Below are positions 31,919-44,922 of a DNA stretch of 64,000 bases, piece by piece. Origin of the DNA: Cymodocea nodosa (Eukaryota > Streptophyta > Magnoliopsida > Alismatales > Cymodoceaceae); NCBI GenBank assembly GCA_036874045.1, contig CM072347.1, positions 5,396,501-5,460,500 of the forward strand, given 5' to 3'. The stretch's first letter is position 1. Each line of letters begins with the position of its first letter. Position numbers and translations under genes: made by a program. Under the pieces are notes generated by a model that was not told the origin of the DNA, ran no database searches, and was given only the letters and a program-made list of their open reading frames with translations.

Positions 31919-33652
31919 CACATGTACCGAATAGCTATGTTTTTAATGATAGAAGAATATTTTATTATTTCCTAGAGTACACGTGTTGAAACCATAACAC
32001 GACTTAAGTGGTTTTTCGGTAAGTTATCTAGTAACTATCTAAAATGCATCTAAGCATTGGATAGTTAGATTTATAAGTATCTACAATATCTTTTTATCAT
32101 AAAACTGATTGAGGACACGTGTCGTATTCTGAAAACTTGACTTAAGTTATTTTTCGGAAGGTTAGGTGCTAACTATCCAAAATGCATATAAGTTTTGGAT
32201 ACTTATAGTGGTAACTATCCAAAACATCTGACTAGTTATTTCTTTATTGCATGTGTTTTATAGTTAAATCAACGAAGTAAGTCCATTGAGTTATTTGTAA
32301 CTCCATGGACCATTTATTTTCTAATATGCCATAGTAGCATTGTAGAAACAGGAAATTCGAAGGAAAACCACGATTACACGTATCACGTAGGAATTCACTC
32401 GTGGAATGAAGAAGAAATCACCATCGTTGATATGAAGGAAGGAAATCTAATCGATCAATTAAGTAGAAGCAGTTACTACAGAAAGAAATATAAAAGAAGA
32501 GGAGAAAGACAAGAAAGTATGTGTATAGAGGTGGAGAACCACGTTAACTGCAAGAAGCGTCGGAAGTTCCCTGAAGCTCCACACCACCACCAAAATCACC
32601 AACCATCAAGGTCTATGAGGATACTTTCCTAATGTTGGGTTGATTCTGAACCAAACACGATGACTGACAACCACTATGAGGAGTGATCGAGTCACGAGAA
32701 GGGAAGCCATTTTCACCAAACACCGACTCATATCTTAGGAGATCGTAAAGCTTCTAGTCTTGGCTTCAGGTTGACGCCAGTATGCTAAAGAGGAGATCAT
32801 CTTACAATTCTTGATTCACGATTCTATAGGGAGAGGAGGCAAGATTGTAAGTGATTAAGTTTTCAGTGGTGTAATCGCGTCATATGTAGTGATAGAAGTT
32901 TTTACTATCGATAGAGATTTTTACATTTCACCTTCCATTCATCTTCAAGAACATATCAAAACAAAAATATCAAAAATAACAAATTATCTGTGTTTACATT
33001 TAGTATTAAAGTATTGTATTGTTTATTTTGTATCGTGATTAATGTTATCATTGTTAGTATTGTGAATGTTTTATGTTTGTTTGATTCAGAAAATAGAAAA
33101 TAGTTTTATTATTTATCGAAATTGATTCGTTCCAAATACTTAAAGATTTTAATGGTTACTGTTTGAACTATTTGAATGTAAGTATTGCTTACTGATAAAT
33201 CTAATATTAACTAACATTAAAGAGCTTAATTGATGTTATTTACATTATGTGGAACTGCCCAATGGTTGGCTGAATTCCTTTGTAAATAGTAATATTTAAC
33301 TGGAAAGGTAGGCTCGTAGAGTTAACTTAAGTCCACGAGATCAGTCTGTTGAGTTAACCATAACTCCACGAACTAGGTCCATTATGTTAACTGTAACTCA
33401 ACGGAGTACTTACTGAACACATAAACTCCAATATAAAAATCGAAACAATACACAATTCTTACTCAATTTCTATGGGATCAACCTGTACTTGCACACAAAT
33501 ACAATATACATTGTGCACTTGCAGTTAAAATACAATTTGGAATTAATATCTAATTTGTGTGAAAGGTTGTTTTTTACTTCTAAAAGTAATTATTTATATA
33601 AGCATAAAAACAAATTAAACAAGTTTAAGAATTAACTTAACAACCCCAAACA
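31919..33652 (+). repeat. LTR B, 5' copy of E3 (incomplete at its start)
   Basis: Matches 48138-49849. TATA box TATAAAAG at 32489-32496. Candidate LTR intron GTAAGTGA (32847) to TTGATTCAG (33089). Palindromic units at 32275-32315 and 33310-33410. The end is near 33621 or 33652; the last ~30 bases before the primer site differ from the other LTR B copies. Confidence 0.8.
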
Positions 33653-33660
33653 AATTTTTT

Positions 33661-33680
33661 TGGCGTCGTTGCCAAGGATT
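33661..33680 (+). promoter_or_regulatory. E3 primer-binding site (tRNA-Asp type)
   Basis: TGGCGTCGTTGCCAAGGATT differs slightly from the TGGCGCCGTTGCCGGGGA site that Athila and Tat elements use with tRNA-Asp. It is the best preserved primer site of the gypsy copies here. Confidence 0.88.
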
Positions 33681-33732
33681 GAGAAACTAAGCAACTGTGA
33701 GTGCTGTTTTATTTTAATAGTAGGAGTGTTGT

Positions 33733-34740
33733 ATGTTTTATTTCATAATTAAAAATATGGCATATGCTTATGCTCAAAGATTTCTGAAACCTGTAGTTAG
33801 CATATGTGAATTCTACAATTTAGAAGGTCACAACATCTCTGATTGTTTGAAACTGAGACGATTGCAAATGGTTAGATCACATGAACAACAAATGAATTAT
33901 ATTCAATATAATAGAGCTGAGTATGAGAATCTTATAGTTTACCCAACTAATGGTCAATTTAGAATTTGTAATATGTTGAGAGACAAGGAAGTTTGGGATA
34001 GGTATGATAGACTAGAGCGTAGCTTAGAGCAAAACATGGACAAACTGGAATAATATATGTGTCAGCAACAAGAAGTTAACCAATTAAATAGGGAGGAATA
34101 TTCAAAACCTAAAATTGATATTATATACGAAACTGAAAAAACCATAATGAAAATTGATCAAAAATTGAATACAATGAGATTAGATGATCTAGAAAGAAAA
34201 CTAAAAGCATTAGACGAATTTACAAGGAAATTACAAGTTATGCAACAGGAAAACACAAATGAAAACTTTAATGTTACAGATTTACATAATTTGCAAGATA
34301 TATAGACAAAAGAAAATACCAATGCTATAGAATTTAAAGAATGCAATTTAAAACTAAAAATAGTTGAAGATCATAATTATGAAAATGAAATACAAGAACA
34401 TCATGAAAGTAATGAAAATCTAGAAGATGTATGTATAACATTAAGATCTGGAACTGATATACCACCAAAAATTCAAAAAGAAAGTAATATGAAGGTAGAT
34501 AAGAATAAAACTCAAAATGATAATAAAAATGTAATATCTGAAAATTTAGAAATCAATGAAGAAAAATCTAAATCTGAAAATGAGACTAAAAATGATCAAA
34601 CAAATGAAATGAGAGACAAAGAATCTAGTAAATCACAATCATTAACACCCTATCCTGAAAGATTATAACAAACATTTCCTGAAAAATAAAAAAAAATTAG
34701 AGAAATATTTGAAAAAGTACAAGTTAACATTCCTTTGTTA
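33733..34740 (+). pseudogene. E3 ORF1: gag C-terminal part without capsid core, fossil
   Basis: It contains a degenerate zinc-knuckle-like motif (CEFYNLEGHNISDC), a charged coiled-coil region, and then the Athila landmark LRSGTDIPPKIQKES and the PYPERL-type motif leading to the protease. The capsid core normally found upstream is not seen here. A capsid-type gag lies instead after the env-like ORF. Several breaks. Confidence 0.7.
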
Positions 34741-34754
34741 GACTTATTGTAGAA

Positions 34755-37700
34755 AATGCCACCTTATGCTAAATTTCTTAAAGATTGGTGTACTAAGAAA
34801 AGAGAGCAAAAAGTTTTAAGGAAGGTCTTTTTAGCTGAGCAAAGTAGTTTCCTATTTCTGCCATAAATTCCTAAAAAGTTATCTGATCCTAGAATCCTTG
34901 TTATATCATGCACCATAGGAAATACCATTCTAGAAAGAACTTTAATAGACTTAGGTGCAAGTATAAATGTTATGCCGAGTGATATATTTGCATCCTTAGG
35001 ATTAGAAGGCTTAATCCCTACTAAGATTGTTATTCAATTAGTTGATAGAAGTATAAGATACCCTAGAGGAAAAATAGAGGATGTCCTAATTAAAATCAAA
35101 AACTTCATATATCCTATTGATATTGTGATTTTGGATTTCCAACAAATTAAGCATCAAAATCATGATACATCTTTAATTTTGGGAAGGTCATTCTTAGCAA
35201 CATCAGGGGCTGTTATAAATTGTAAAACTAGAGTGATGAAGTTAGCATATGGTAATGAGGATACTCAATTAAACATTTTCAAACTAGAAAAGTTTGAGGA
35301 GTTAGAAATGTCCTTATATACTATAGACTTTTTAGAGGATGAAGTAGATATGCTAGATGATGCGATTCAAGAAGAATTAAATAGGCAACTAAATTTTGAA
35401 ACTTTAAGAGTAAGTGAAAGCATAAATATAGAAAGAGATCAAGAAGAGATTAATATTGAAAATGAAAATGTTCAATTAGGAGCTCTAGCTTCTGATGGGC
35501 AACATTTAAATTTAAAACTTTTACCTCCTGAATTAACCTATATATTTCTGAAAGAAAAACGAACATGTCCAATCATTATTGCTTTAGATTTAAAAGAAGA
35601 TTAAATTTCTAAATTAAAAGATGTAGTAAAAACTTATAAAGAGGTAATAGGATGGACTATGACTGATATAAAAGGGTTAAGTGCAACTTTATGCTGTCAC
35701 CACATATATTTAGAAGAGAATGCTAAACTAGTTAGAATTCCTGAGAGGAGATTAAATCCAAACATCAAAGAAGTAGTCAGGAAGGAAATAGTGAAATGGT
35801 TAGATAATGGTATAATTTATCCTATTTCTGATAGCTCAAGGTTAGTCTAATCCATGTAGTTCCCAAGAAATCAAGATTAATAGTTATTAGGAATGAAAGT
35901 CAGAACTTGATACCTACTAAAATTCAATCAAGTTGGAGAGTGTGTATAGACTATAGAAAGCTGAATGTTGTGACTAAGAAAGATCATTTTCTCTTACCTT
36001 TTATAGATCAAATGCTAGAGAAATTAGCAAGGCAAGAATATTTTTGTTTCCTAGACGGGTATTCAGGATATAACCAAGTGCCAGTAGCATTAGAGAATCA
36101 AGAGAAAACAACTTTCGCATGTCCTAATGGAACTTATGCTTTTAAGAGAATGCCATTTAGATTATGCAATGCACTAGCCACCTTTCAAAGGTGTATGTAG
36201 GGCATATTCACTAGAATGGCTAAAGATTTTTTAGAAATATTTATGGATGATTTTACTATATATGGAACTTCATATGAGGTGTGCTTAAACAATTTAGACC
36301 AAGTATTAAAACGCTATGTGGAAAAAAGTCTGATTCTAAATTGGGAAAAATGTCACTTCATGGTTAAACAAGGAATAGTCTTGGGACATATTGTTTCAAA
36401 GAAAGGGTTGGAAGTAGATAAAGCTAAAATAGAAGTAATTTCTAATCTACCAGAACCTAAATTAGTAAAAGATATTAGATCATTTCTAGGACATGTAGGA
36501 TTTTATAGAAGATTTTTTAAAGATTTTAACAAAATAGCTAGACCTTTAACTAATCTATTAAAAGATGTCCCATTCAACTTTGATAAAAATTGCAAAGAAG
36601 CATTTTTCAAGATTAAAACTAGCTTAATTTCAACTCCTATAATACAAGCACTTGATTGGAGCCATCCATTTGAATTAATGTGCGATGCATCTGATTTTGT
36701 TGTAGGAGTAGTGCTAGGATAGAAGATAGAAAAATCTCCTAGAGTGATTCATTATGCAAGCAAAACTTTAAATGATGCTTAGGTTAATTATACAACTACT
36801 GAAAAAGAGCTATTAGCTGTTGTGTTTGCTTTAGAAAAGTTTAGATCATATCTGATTAGAGTTAAAGTAATAGTATACACGGATCATTCAACTTTAAAAC
36901 ACCTAATAGCAAAAAAAGAGACTAAACCTAGATTGATCCGATGAATATTATTATTACAAGAATTTGATCTAGAAATTAAAGATAAAAAAGGTTGTGAGAA
37001 TGTAGTAGCAGATCATTTATCAAGATTACAAATAGAAAAATCAAATATTGAAATTAAAGATAATTTTCCTAATGAACAGTTAATGACCATCAACACAATA
37101 CCTTGGTATGCAGACATAGTTAATTACTTAGTTACTGGTTTAACACCTAAGGATTGGAATAGATAGGATAAGAAATTGTTCTTTTCAAGAGTAAAATATT
37201 ACTATTGGTAAGACCCATACTTATTTAAGAAATGTCCTGATCTGGTTTTAAGGAGGTGTATTCCAGAAACTGAATATCAGAGCATATTGTCATTCTCCCA
37301 TGACCAAGCATGTGGAGGGCATTTTGGTTCAAGGAAAACTGCTGCCAAAATTCTACAATGTGGATTTTCTTGGCCAACACTATTCAAAGATGCTCATAAA
37401 TACTACTTAAGTTGTTTAAGATGTCAACAAATAGGAAGAATATCAAAGAGGAATATGATCCCTCTGAATCCTATTATTGAGGTTGAAATCTTTAATATAT
37501 GGAGAATAGATTTTATGGGTCCATTTCCTATGTCTAATCAATTTAATTATATATTGTTGGGGGTAGATTATGTATCTAAGTGGATAGAAGTTATTCCTAC
37601 AAAAACCAATGACAACAAAGTGATAATACACTTTATAAGAACTAATATAATTTCCAAATTTGGAATACCTAAAGTTATTATCAATGATAGAGGAACTCAT

Positions 37701-38399
37701 TTCTATAATAGAAGTTTTGAAGCCTTAATGAAGAAATACGGAGTAAATCACAAAATTGCAACATCATATCATCTACAAACAAGTGGACAAGTAGAAAGTG
37801 CAAACAAACAAATTAAGTTAATCTTAGAAAAAGTAGTAAATCCTACTAGAAAAGATTGAGCTAATAGATTAATAGATGCACTTTGGACTTATAGAACTAT
37901 TTATAAGACAAACTTAGGTATGTCACCATTTAGGCTAGTATATGGAAAAAGTTGTCATTTACCTGTTAAAATTGAACATAAAGCTTATTAGGCATTAAAA
38001 ACTCTTAACACTAATTTAAATCAGGCTACTAAAAATAGGAAAATACAATTGATTGAATTAAAAGAATTTAGGAATGAGGCTTATTCGAAAACTCTAAGAG
38101 AAAATGAAGTTCTAGCATGACAAGAAAATTATTCTAAAAACCTTTGAAATAGGACAAGAAGTATATCTTTACATAACTAGACTCCATAATCATCTAGGAA
38201 AATTAAGATCTAGATGGGCAAGACCTTATATAATTTGTAATATTTATTCCTATGATGCTATTGAAATTGAAAATCCTAAAAATCAAAATATATTTAAAGT
38301 AAATGGACAAAGACTTAGATCTATTCTGAAGATTCCAAAAAGTTCCTTTGGAATTATAGAAGAAGTAAGAGTAGAGGACTACTTGAGCTTTACTTAGTA
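34755..38399 (+). pseudogene. pol: E3 pol: protease, reverse transcriptase, RNase H, integrase, fossil
   Basis: Lead-in MPPYAKFLKDW, then aspartic protease TLIDLGASINVMPSDIFASL (DLGA in place of the usual DSGA or DTGA, as is common in Athila). RT has SSWRVCIDYRKLNVV, YFCFLDGYSGYNQ and EIFMDDFTIYG (catalytic DD). RNase H has LMCDASDFVVGVVLG and ENVVADHLSRLQ. Integrase has [26 protein letters not shown] and [11 protein letters not shown], with a C-terminal tail ending near 38399. All domains are represented. About ten breaks. Confidence 0.92.
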
Positions 38400-39018
38400 A
38401 GAAATTATCTAAGTGTATTGGTTAAAAAAAAAACGTATTTAAACATAGTCACGGTTCAACCGAAAGAAATTATCGATTTTACTAAAACATATATTAAAAG
38501 AAAAACATCATTGTGGTTCAATCGATAGGATCCATCGGTCTAACCGAAACATAAAAACATAAAAAAATCTATATATTATATTAAGCAAAAATGTCGATTT
38601 CACCGAAGCATAGTATCGGTTCAACCAATATAGAAAAAAAGAGAGTATTTAATTTCAGTTCAACTGAGGAATATAAATTCTTCGGTCTTGACCGACATAA
38701 AAATTATTATTATAAGTATTTTTATTAGTTATAACTTTACAGGAAGTCCATTGAGTTACACTTAACTCAACGAACTTACTCCGTTGAGTTAACTGTAACT
38801 CCATAGAGAGGTAAGTGAGAGAATGAGAGTTTGCACGGGAAAATGACCCGATTACCTGCCAAAAACTTAGGGTTTATTTATACTAAAATTTAGGATTTGG
38901 GGGCATTATCCGCAGAATTATTTAGAACTTAGAATAGTAGATATCAAAGTGATTTCGTTCCGTTCCGACACACCACGAAGACAAGATGACGTTAGAGTTC
39001 TAGGAGGAAATAGACACC
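38400..39018 (+). other. E3 spacer after integrase
   Basis: Contains the AACCG/CGGTT inverted repeats (38455-38700) and one strong palindromic unit (38745-38800: 'gttgagttaactgtaactcc' preceded by 'cttaactcaacgaacttact'). Homologous to 2103-2844. No gene. Confidence 0.7.
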
Positions 39019-42000
39019 ATGAGATTTCTTAGAGAATTAGAAGAATGGCATACGAGACAAAAGATCAAGAACACAACAAGGGAAAAAGAATTCCAAAAGG
39101 TAGAATCTAACATTTTCTATTGGAGGAAAGTCTTAGTAGATTTAAATATTACCATACCACAAATTATGGAGACTAGGATTAAAGTAGCAACAGAAGTTGC
39201 TGTGAATAGAAAAAGAAAAATCAGGCCAAACAACGAAATTGCCCTAGAATTGATCTAGCGTAAGTCTAGATTATGGTTTGTACGACATATTGGTGGACAT
39301 GCTCAGTGAGCAATCTAGGAGCAACAGAGGAAAGTAGTTGAAGAACCAGCAATAGAAATGCTAGCTGCTGAAAGACTAGTTACTGAGGAACAGCAGCTAG
39401 GATCATCCATTCCACTACCAAGGCTGTAGGATCGTCTGTATCACAAGAGGGGGGTGAATTGTGTCTTTAATAATTAAATATTAGCGGATAAAACAAGAGC
39501 ACAAAACACTTGTAAATGAAATTCTATTCTTTATTTAAAAACAGAATTTATAATATATTTTCAGCTCAATTCCCTTCTTGACAGTTTTGATACAGAAATG
39601 TTCGATATACAATTCGAATATAACAATAAAGCTCTTATTGAAAACTAATTTCGAATTGTATAAAACCTGATCTTTCTTTGTCTTTGCTCAACTTCTGTAT
39701 CTCTTCTTCTCTAGTTGTCGAATTTCCAGACTTCTTACGTTTGCAGCTCCTTTTCTGAAATTGCTTGGAATTTTGAACTTCTTCTGATGTTGGAGAACTT
39801 TTCAAAATATGAATATTCAAACTTAACTTTTCAGTTAGGGATCTAGATTGAATATTCAGACTTGGTTTTCGAGATTGGGATCCCTTGTTGTAATGTAGCT
39901 CATACTCTCTATTTGTAGTCAAACTCTATTGTCTTTCACGTTCAACATATTCATCCACTTAATCCATAATCCACATACTAATTTTCTCTTTAATCCAAAT
40001 TACTTTCTATTTGAATTTCCACTTTCTCCACTAACATTTTGAATTTCCACGATCTCCACTTCGTAGATTCACCGAAACTTTATCTTCCTGGAGTCTTGTA
40101 GAATATCTTCTAAGTCTTCGATTTAGTCGAACACTTATCCTTTAAGTCCTGTAAAACTCGAATACTTATCTGTAACTCTTCGAGTTTTTGCACTTGCAAA
40201 ACACGTGACTAAATAAAGCAAACTTATTTGTTCGTTAGTCATTTTATAAAACTCGAACAGTTATCTAACTATTCGATTTTCATTACCGAATGCATATGGA
40301 AAACACGTGACAACTTAAAACATTAAAAGCACACGTGCAGATAACTTAACTATACGAGTTTTTAACATAAAGTATTCAACAAAAACGAAACGTTAACTAT
40401 CCAAAAGTTTAACTATTGCAAATCTAACTCTTCAGAAATCTTTAATTTATCCAACATAAAAATGAAACTTTTCGATAATCTATTAACTATTATACTTAGA
40501 GAATATTATGTAAACTTACTTAAAAACGTTAATGAAGCATATATCATCAAAATTAAATACCTAACAAAGGCCGAAAGAAAGAGTAACATTTTTGGGGCCA
40601 TCAACACTAGAGGAATGGAGAGAATTTGTAGAGCTTGTTAAATTTGCCAAGAGCCAAGGAAATTCTGAGGATATGGCTGTGGTAAAATCGCATTTGCTAT
40701 ACGATGCACTCTACAAGAAAAGGGTCGCAGATAAGTTGAAGGCCTAGTATAAAATTAAAGTAGAGCAGCATCAGGAAGCAGCTAGATCAATGACTACAAA
40801 AGAAATGGAAGCTAGTCCTTCGAGACCAATAGTTATAAAAAAATTAAAATAGAAAGAGCTAGTACCTGTGGCTCGAGGGCCTATAGAGCCTATTTTTGTA
40901 GATTTAATCTCAAAGGAGGAAGAGGAAGACCAGGCATAGCTATTTAGAAGAAGGAAAGGAAAAGAGATAGTGCTTGAAGCTCCTGTAGAGATTAAAATTG
41001 AGCTTAAAATATCAAAAGAGCCTGCAAACCCCATTTTGTAGACTTGCTATCTGAATCTGAGGAGGAGCAGGAGAAGCAGTAGCAAGAGCAAAGAGAAGAA
41101 GAAAAATAGGCTAAAATTATTAGTCTATAGCCTGTTCAAACAAAAGAAACTAAAATTAGGGCAGATGCTGATTTGCCCGTGACTCCATCCCAATCTGCCA
41201 TAGAATCTGAAAGAACAGTAACAATGCAGATTGATAGTCAGGAGGAAAAAGAAAGAGAAGAAACTGAACAAGAAGTTGAACAAGAGTAGAAGAAACAAGA
41301 AGGAAATATCTTGACAGATTCCACTAAAGAGGGAGAGACTCTTCAGCAAATTTTAGAGAGGATTCAAGAAAGAAGAGTGGAGAGTTCTATCAGCTCTCCA
41401 CCATAGACAGAAGCAAAAGAAAAAATGCAGGAATCTTCTGAGCATTTCCAACAAATTCAAGTTCAGCATATGGAGGAGAAAATTCAAGAACAAACCCCTT
41501 CGAAGCAACAAATTCAAATTCCTGACTTGGCTGAAACTACCATTCTAAATGAAGTACACTTTTGGGGTTAGGAAGCATACAATAAATATCAAAAGATGAA
41601 GGAGTATGATATTATTTATAGTAGGCTAGTAAACTAGGATGGTATGCAAGAAATTAAGGACTTATTTAAGTTCTAAGGTCTACTGCAATTTATTTCTCAG
41701 CAAAGAGGGCATGCAATATATGAAAATCTAGTGCCCTGTTTCTATGCAAATTTAAGAGAAGGAGAGAGTGGATTAATTTCCAATAGAGAGCAAGCTGATG
41801 TACAAATAACACTAAAACTTCTCCACAATATTTTTGAATTGAAAAATGAAGGGATAGAAATTCTGGAAAACACAACTATAGTCGAGTGGACAGAACAGAT
41901 AATAAAGGACTGTTTAGCTATTAATCCTAGTGTGTCATTATTAAACAGATTGAAGCACTTAAATGGTAAGGCACACATGGTAGCTAACATTTTGATTAAA

Positions 42001-42380
42001 AATGTCTACCAAAGACAAAGCCATGATATTGAACTAAGTCAATTTGTCAAGTGGGCCACATATGCAGTTGTGAACAGAATTCAAGTTAATTGGTACAAAG
42101 TATTTATCTCCAAACTAAGAGCAATAAAGAAGAAATTATTTTTTGGAGATTTGATTCCACTACTAATGTGGGCAATATTGATTTCACGAAATGGACATCC
42201 ACAAGGATAAGATCAAGAGTCATTTCAGTGAAGGAATATAGAAATTATAGTGCTACATCTACTGAGATATTTGGACCTTCTAGAGACATTATAGGAGCTG
42301 TTGAGAAGATAAATCAATTAGAACAACAACTAGAAAAGCTCTAAAAGGAAGTAGATGAACTTAGGAAAAAAGACTAAATG
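39019..42380 (+). pseudogene. E3 env-like ORF, fossil, interrupted by a solo LTR
   Basis: Charged N-terminal coil (EEWHTRQKIKNTTREKE), then the nested solo LTR (39425-40566). An acidic middle and the C-terminal domain follow (NIFELKNEG, MVANILIKNVYQRQSHDIEL, KLFFGDLIPLLM) with a final leucine-rich coil (INQLEQQLEKL). About eight breaks besides the insertion. Confidence 0.8.
39425..40566 (-). mobile_element. Solo SIRE-type copia LTR inside E3 env-like ORF
   Basis: It begins TGTAGGATCGTCTGTATCAC with the AGAGGGGGGTGAATTG signature and ends ...ATACCTAACA; 1142 bp, flanked by perfect AAGGC duplications (39420-39424 and 40567-40571). There is no internal region or second LTR, so it is a solo LTR left by recombination. 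Its body is rich in AACT-C-TTCGA and ACACGTG motifs rather than the GTTGAGTTA motif, so it is a different subfamily from 15685-28802. Confidence 0.92.
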
Positions 42381-43508
42381 TATTGTTCATCTACTTATAT
42401 TTGTATTGAAAAATATCTGACTATATGTAAATGTAAACTATTTATATAAATGAATATTTGAATTTCAGATGTTTTTGAATTCGTGTTTAAGAATGAATGA
42501 TATAATTGATGACTGTATTGAATATTATATAACTGTTTAAACAATGTGCAAGACTGTTTAAAAGATTTACAAATTTTATGAATGACATGATTAAATGCAC
42601 GACAATTGGTTAATGTTTGAATATATTTGCATGCTAAAAAGTAAAATGTAAATTCTACATAATAGGAAATAAACTATAAGTTAAATATGCATATAATGTT
42701 CAGATTCAAGTGAGTTACAATAGAACACTACATTAATGACATGTATTTAACTTTAATTAAGTTGACAAAATGTAGGAAAATATATATATAGAAGTTAGTC
42801 CGTGGAGTTAGCAAATAAGTGACGAAGCTAGTCCTTAAGTTAGCTATAACTCAACGAGGTTAGTTCGTTGAGTAAGAAACAATAACCGAAGCTAATCCGT
42901 TGAGCTAGTTGTAACTCAACGAGGTTAGTTTGTTGAGTAAGAAATAGAAACCGAAGCTAGTCCATTGAGTTAGTTGTAACTCAATGAGGTTAGCTCGTGG
43001 ATTAAGCTAAACAGTTATTCTTTTAGCCACGAACAAAACTTCATGGGTTTAGCGGTTATTGAAATTTGAAATTAGAAGTGGAACACATATCCATAAAAAT
43101 AGGAACCACACTGCACGTTACAAGACACGCTCTTGCAATGAGATTCATTTGTCTTATGGACGTGCATTATAAATATAGAACAGAATGTTATTTATGAGTT
43201 ACTAGCACTTTAGGAAGGAAAGAAAATTCGTTGGGGAACTGGAAGGAGAAGTAGTTGATTCAACTTCATCTGTCAACAACTATTTACTAAAAATAAAGCT
43301 TTAGACTAGTATGTAATTAATCTTCTACTATTTTACTTTATGTTAAGAGTTTATGAGCACATGGATTCGTTCTCCTAGCATTAAGCGATTAGTAAGAACA
43401 CCTACATAGGATTATTCAACACAGAGGCATACTGAAATATTTTTTGAATTGGACTTTAACAAAATCCTTAGGGGTGTAGCTAACCTTTCTTTAAAAGAGA
43501 ATGAAGAT
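42381..43508 (+). other. E3 spacer between env-like ORF and gag, with candidate promoter and intron
   Basis: AT-rich start, palindromic cluster (42795-43005), TATA-like TATAAATA (43168-43175), purine-rich leader, and a candidate intron from GTATGTAATT (43309) to CAACACAG (43424). The gag leader then reads to ATG at 43509. Same layout as E1 5013-6117. Confidence 0.65.
43168..43175 (+). promoter_or_regulatory. Candidate TATA box of an internal promoter for gag/F-box (E3)
   Basis: TATAAATA is a canonical plant TATA sequence placed as in E1, about 340 bases before gag. Conservation in two diverged copies is the main support. Confidence 0.45.
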
Positions 43509-44699
43509 ATGGCTGCTCCAGTAGAAAAACCATTAGAAGAAATTCTACATCCTGAATTAGTTGATGAACCTTCATGTATTTGATTGCCAAACTTTGAGGG
43601 AGATAGGTTTGAACTAAAATCTAATTATATTAGTCAATTGCCACACTTTCATGGATTAGAAAGAGAAGATGCTTATTATTTTCTTAGAGAATTTAACGAA
43701 GTTTGTCAAATGATGAAAATACTAAACATGAGTATTAATGCTATTAAACTTAGATATATCCCTTTTTCTTTAAAAGACACAACTAAGAGATGGTTATATA
43801 CTTTGTCGCCTGATTCAATTTCTGCATGGACTGAATTTTGCTCTGTTTTTTTGGAAAAATATTATCTAACACATCAAATGATTAAAAAGAAAAAGGAAAT
43901 ACTAATGTGTAGCCAAAAATAGGGAGAATCATTCTAGAAATATTTTGAAAGATTTAAAGATTTACTAACTCAATGTCCGCATCATGCAATGAGTAAAGCA
44001 CAATTAATAGGTATAATTTATGAAGGCATAGATATTTTAACAAAATCTTTATTAGAATCTACTTATCAGAATGGATTTTTAAAACTGTATAGTGAAGAAG
44101 CATGAGTATGTTTAGAAAACTTTGCAAAAAGAACTACACAGTGGGAAAACTCGGCTGAAGCTATTACAAATAAAAGAATATTGCCAAGGGGAATGCATGA
44201 AATAGATTCAAATACTATGCTTGAAGTTAAATTAACTGAATTAACAAAGAAAATAAAAGAGTTATCATTAAATCAAAAACTAGTAGAAAAGAATGCAAAC
44301 ATTAATGATTTAGATATTATTTATGCTAGAAACCAAAAAGATAACTTTGGAAATTCTTATAACCCTAATTAGAGAAATCACCTGAATCTATCTTGGAGAA
44401 ATAACAATTTCCTAGGAGAAAATATAAATGACAAAAATATAAGTTATGAAGCATTAATTGAACAAGGATCTAGAATAGAGAAGTTAGAAAAGATAATTCA
44501 ACAATTAAACAATCGTCTAGATCTTGTATTTGGAAATGCTACCATTCAAAATCAAAATATGAATAGAAATATACCCCCTAGACAGAAGGAATCAATAGAA
44601 GTTAGACCTACTGGAGGATTGCCAATGCAAGCAGTACCTAACCTTGTCAATAGAATTGTTAATGAAATTGATACCTCCTTTGGGAGGGAAATTGAGTGA
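43509..44699 (+). pseudogene. gag: E3 gag, fossil, placed after env-like ORF
   Basis: Same protein as in E1 and E2: MAAPVEKPLEEILHPELVDE, then NFEGDRFELKSNYISQLPHF, REFNEVCQMMKIL, IKLRYIPFSLKDTTKRWLYT and GMHEIDSNTMLEVKLTELTK. The end is a Gly/Pro tail (RPTGGLPMQAVPN). More diverged than the E1-E2 pair. About five breaks. Confidence 0.86.
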
Positions 44700-44922
44700 A
44701 GCAATATAACTAAAGTAACTATGTATAATATAGTAAATAAAATATATATAAAAAGAAAAAAAAATGTAAGTTTAATTATAGTTAGTAATATCGTAGAGTT
44801 ATTACTTAACTCAACGAACTTAGTTTGTTGAGTTATGACCTAACTCCACGAGGGTAAGTAAGTAGCTATGTTAATTTTATCTCTATTAAATTTTTTGTTT
44901 ATGTTAAATAGAATCATAACAA
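44700..44922 (+). other. E3 gag to F-box spacer with palindromic unit
   Basis: Equivalent of the candidate introns at 7331 and 13548, with the palindromic unit at 44795-44860. The acceptor is less clear in this copy. Confidence 0.5.

Noticed and set aside
39635-39922. ORF inside the solo copia LTR
   Set aside because: No domain, and entirely within LTR sequence bounded by TG...CA and AAGGC duplications.
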